Part shown: piece by piece, positions 23,037 through 23,337 of the stretch
Numbering within the stretch: position 1 is the stretch's first letter
How the letters are laid out: each line of letters starts with the position of its first letter
Source: Chryseobacterium gleum
Lineage (GTDB): Bacteria; Bacteroidota; Bacteroidia; Flavobacteriales_D; Crocinitomicaceae
Assembly (NCBI GenBank): GCA_943326825.2
Contig: CALPUT020000008.1
Location: 1 to 23,337, forward strand
Direction: 5' to 3'
Length of the DNA stretch: 23,337 nt
Notes under the pieces: generated by a model
The model's database searches: none
Told to the model about the DNA's origin: nothing
What the model saw: only the letters and a program-made list of their open reading frames with translations
Made by a program: the position numbers and the translations under genes

Positions 23037-23337
23037 TTATTTTTTAAATTTCTTTTTGTTTTGCTGTTGCTTGTTCTTGTTGTTTTTATTCTGTTGAATT
23101 CCGTATGATTTTAAAATTGAATTTGTACTCATTAAATCATCAGGATTTTCAAGAATCAATGCTTTTTTAGATAATTCAGATAATTGATTTGCAATCACAT
23201 GATTTTCAACAGCATCATTATTGTAAACCAAAAACTGTTTTTTCATGAAATTAGCCATCGAACGTTTCAAATACTCTTTCTCACCTTCATCAGTAACTTC
23301 AGAAGCTCCTTCTAGGATTCGTTGTGTATATTTTCCA
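23037..23337 (-). CDS. DUF4290-family protein, 5' end cut by window edge
   Basis: The frame is open to the right edge, so only the last 99 codons (plus one base) are visible. The in-frame TTG at 23270 is internal. The portion TDEGEKEYLKRSMANFMKK then QFLVYNNDAVENHVIANQL resembles the C-terminal half of DUF4290 proteins (IANHMKKxYLxWNKDTV pattern). The C-terminal tail of about 17 residues is low-complexity Lys/Asn/Gln. The function is unknown; the gene is commonly upstream of murA in Bacteroidota, as here. Confidence 0.8.
   Translation of the reverse strand, partial: GKYTQRILEGASEVTDEGEKEYLKRSMANFMKKQFLVYNNDAVENHVIANQLSELSKKALILENPDDLMSTNSILKSYGIQQNKNNKNKQQQNKKKFKK

Noticed and set aside
23037..23270. 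Reading the DUF4290 gene as a complete 77-residue protein from TTG at 23270
   Set aside because: The frame is open to the window edge with family-like residues upstream, so the gene is cut, not short.

Overview
The window is a stretch of AT-rich chromosome (roughly 30% G+C by eye) that looks like Bacteroidota, most likely Flavobacteriales. The evidence is a C-terminal type IX secretion sorting domain, a DUF4290-murA pair, a lemA/TPM-domain cluster, TAnnTTTG promoter elements of the Bacteroidota type (one with a matching TTG at the -33 spacing), and starts without Shine-Dalgarno sequences. No rRNA, tRNA, CRISPR array, insertion sequence or phage gene was seen. Most of the content is housekeeping.

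Left part (1-5.4 kb): a truncated 3-methyladenine DNA glycosylase (tag) diverges from peptidase T (pepT). A glycine-rich YflT-like stress protein follows. Then comes a polyamine unit: one polypeptide fuses S-adenosylmethionine decarboxylase to spermidine synthase, and its stop overlaps the start of an agmatinase/arginase-family ureohydrolase. Ureohydrolase (agmatine to putrescine), SpeD domain (aminopropyl donor) and SpeE domain (spermidine) would form a short coupled route if an arginine decarboxylase lies elsewhere. A small six-helix membrane protein with a well-formed promoter ends this part.

Middle (5.4-12.7 kb): on the minus strand, an exported NlpC/P60 hydrolase precedes an unrecognised 161-residue protein. 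On the plus strand, an S41 (CtpA-like) processing protease is followed by a DUF1573 lipoprotein. Next is a secreted type IX cargo protein with a P-domain-like module but no visible catalytic domain. A 634-base stretch without a recognisable gene then precedes a thioester-reductase-like SDR enzyme.

Right part (12.7-23.3 kb): a group II PLP decarboxylase overlaps the SDR gene tail to tail by 20 bases. A DUF1003 membrane protein and the cluster yitT-lemA-TPM-TPM follow, all on the minus strand, with a strong hairpin terminator between lemA and the next gene. A GC-richer imperfect palindrome lies between yitT and the divergent gcvT, which ends in a clear intrinsic terminator. The last block, minus strand, reads DUF4290, murA, a TlpA-like thioredoxin, a CBS-domain cystathionine/cysteine synthase and a BtuF-like metal-receptor protein without a signal peptide.

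Points most worth a second look: the SpeD-SpeE fusion, the MurA active-site Cys-to-Asp replacement, the signal-less BtuF-like protein starting on the base after the synthase stop codon, the SDR/PLP decarboxylase pair, and two kinds of intergenic repeat (an imperfect palindrome and degenerate heptamers). Three genes were given shorter starts than the longest possible reading frame: the DUF1573 lipoprotein, yitT and gcvT.
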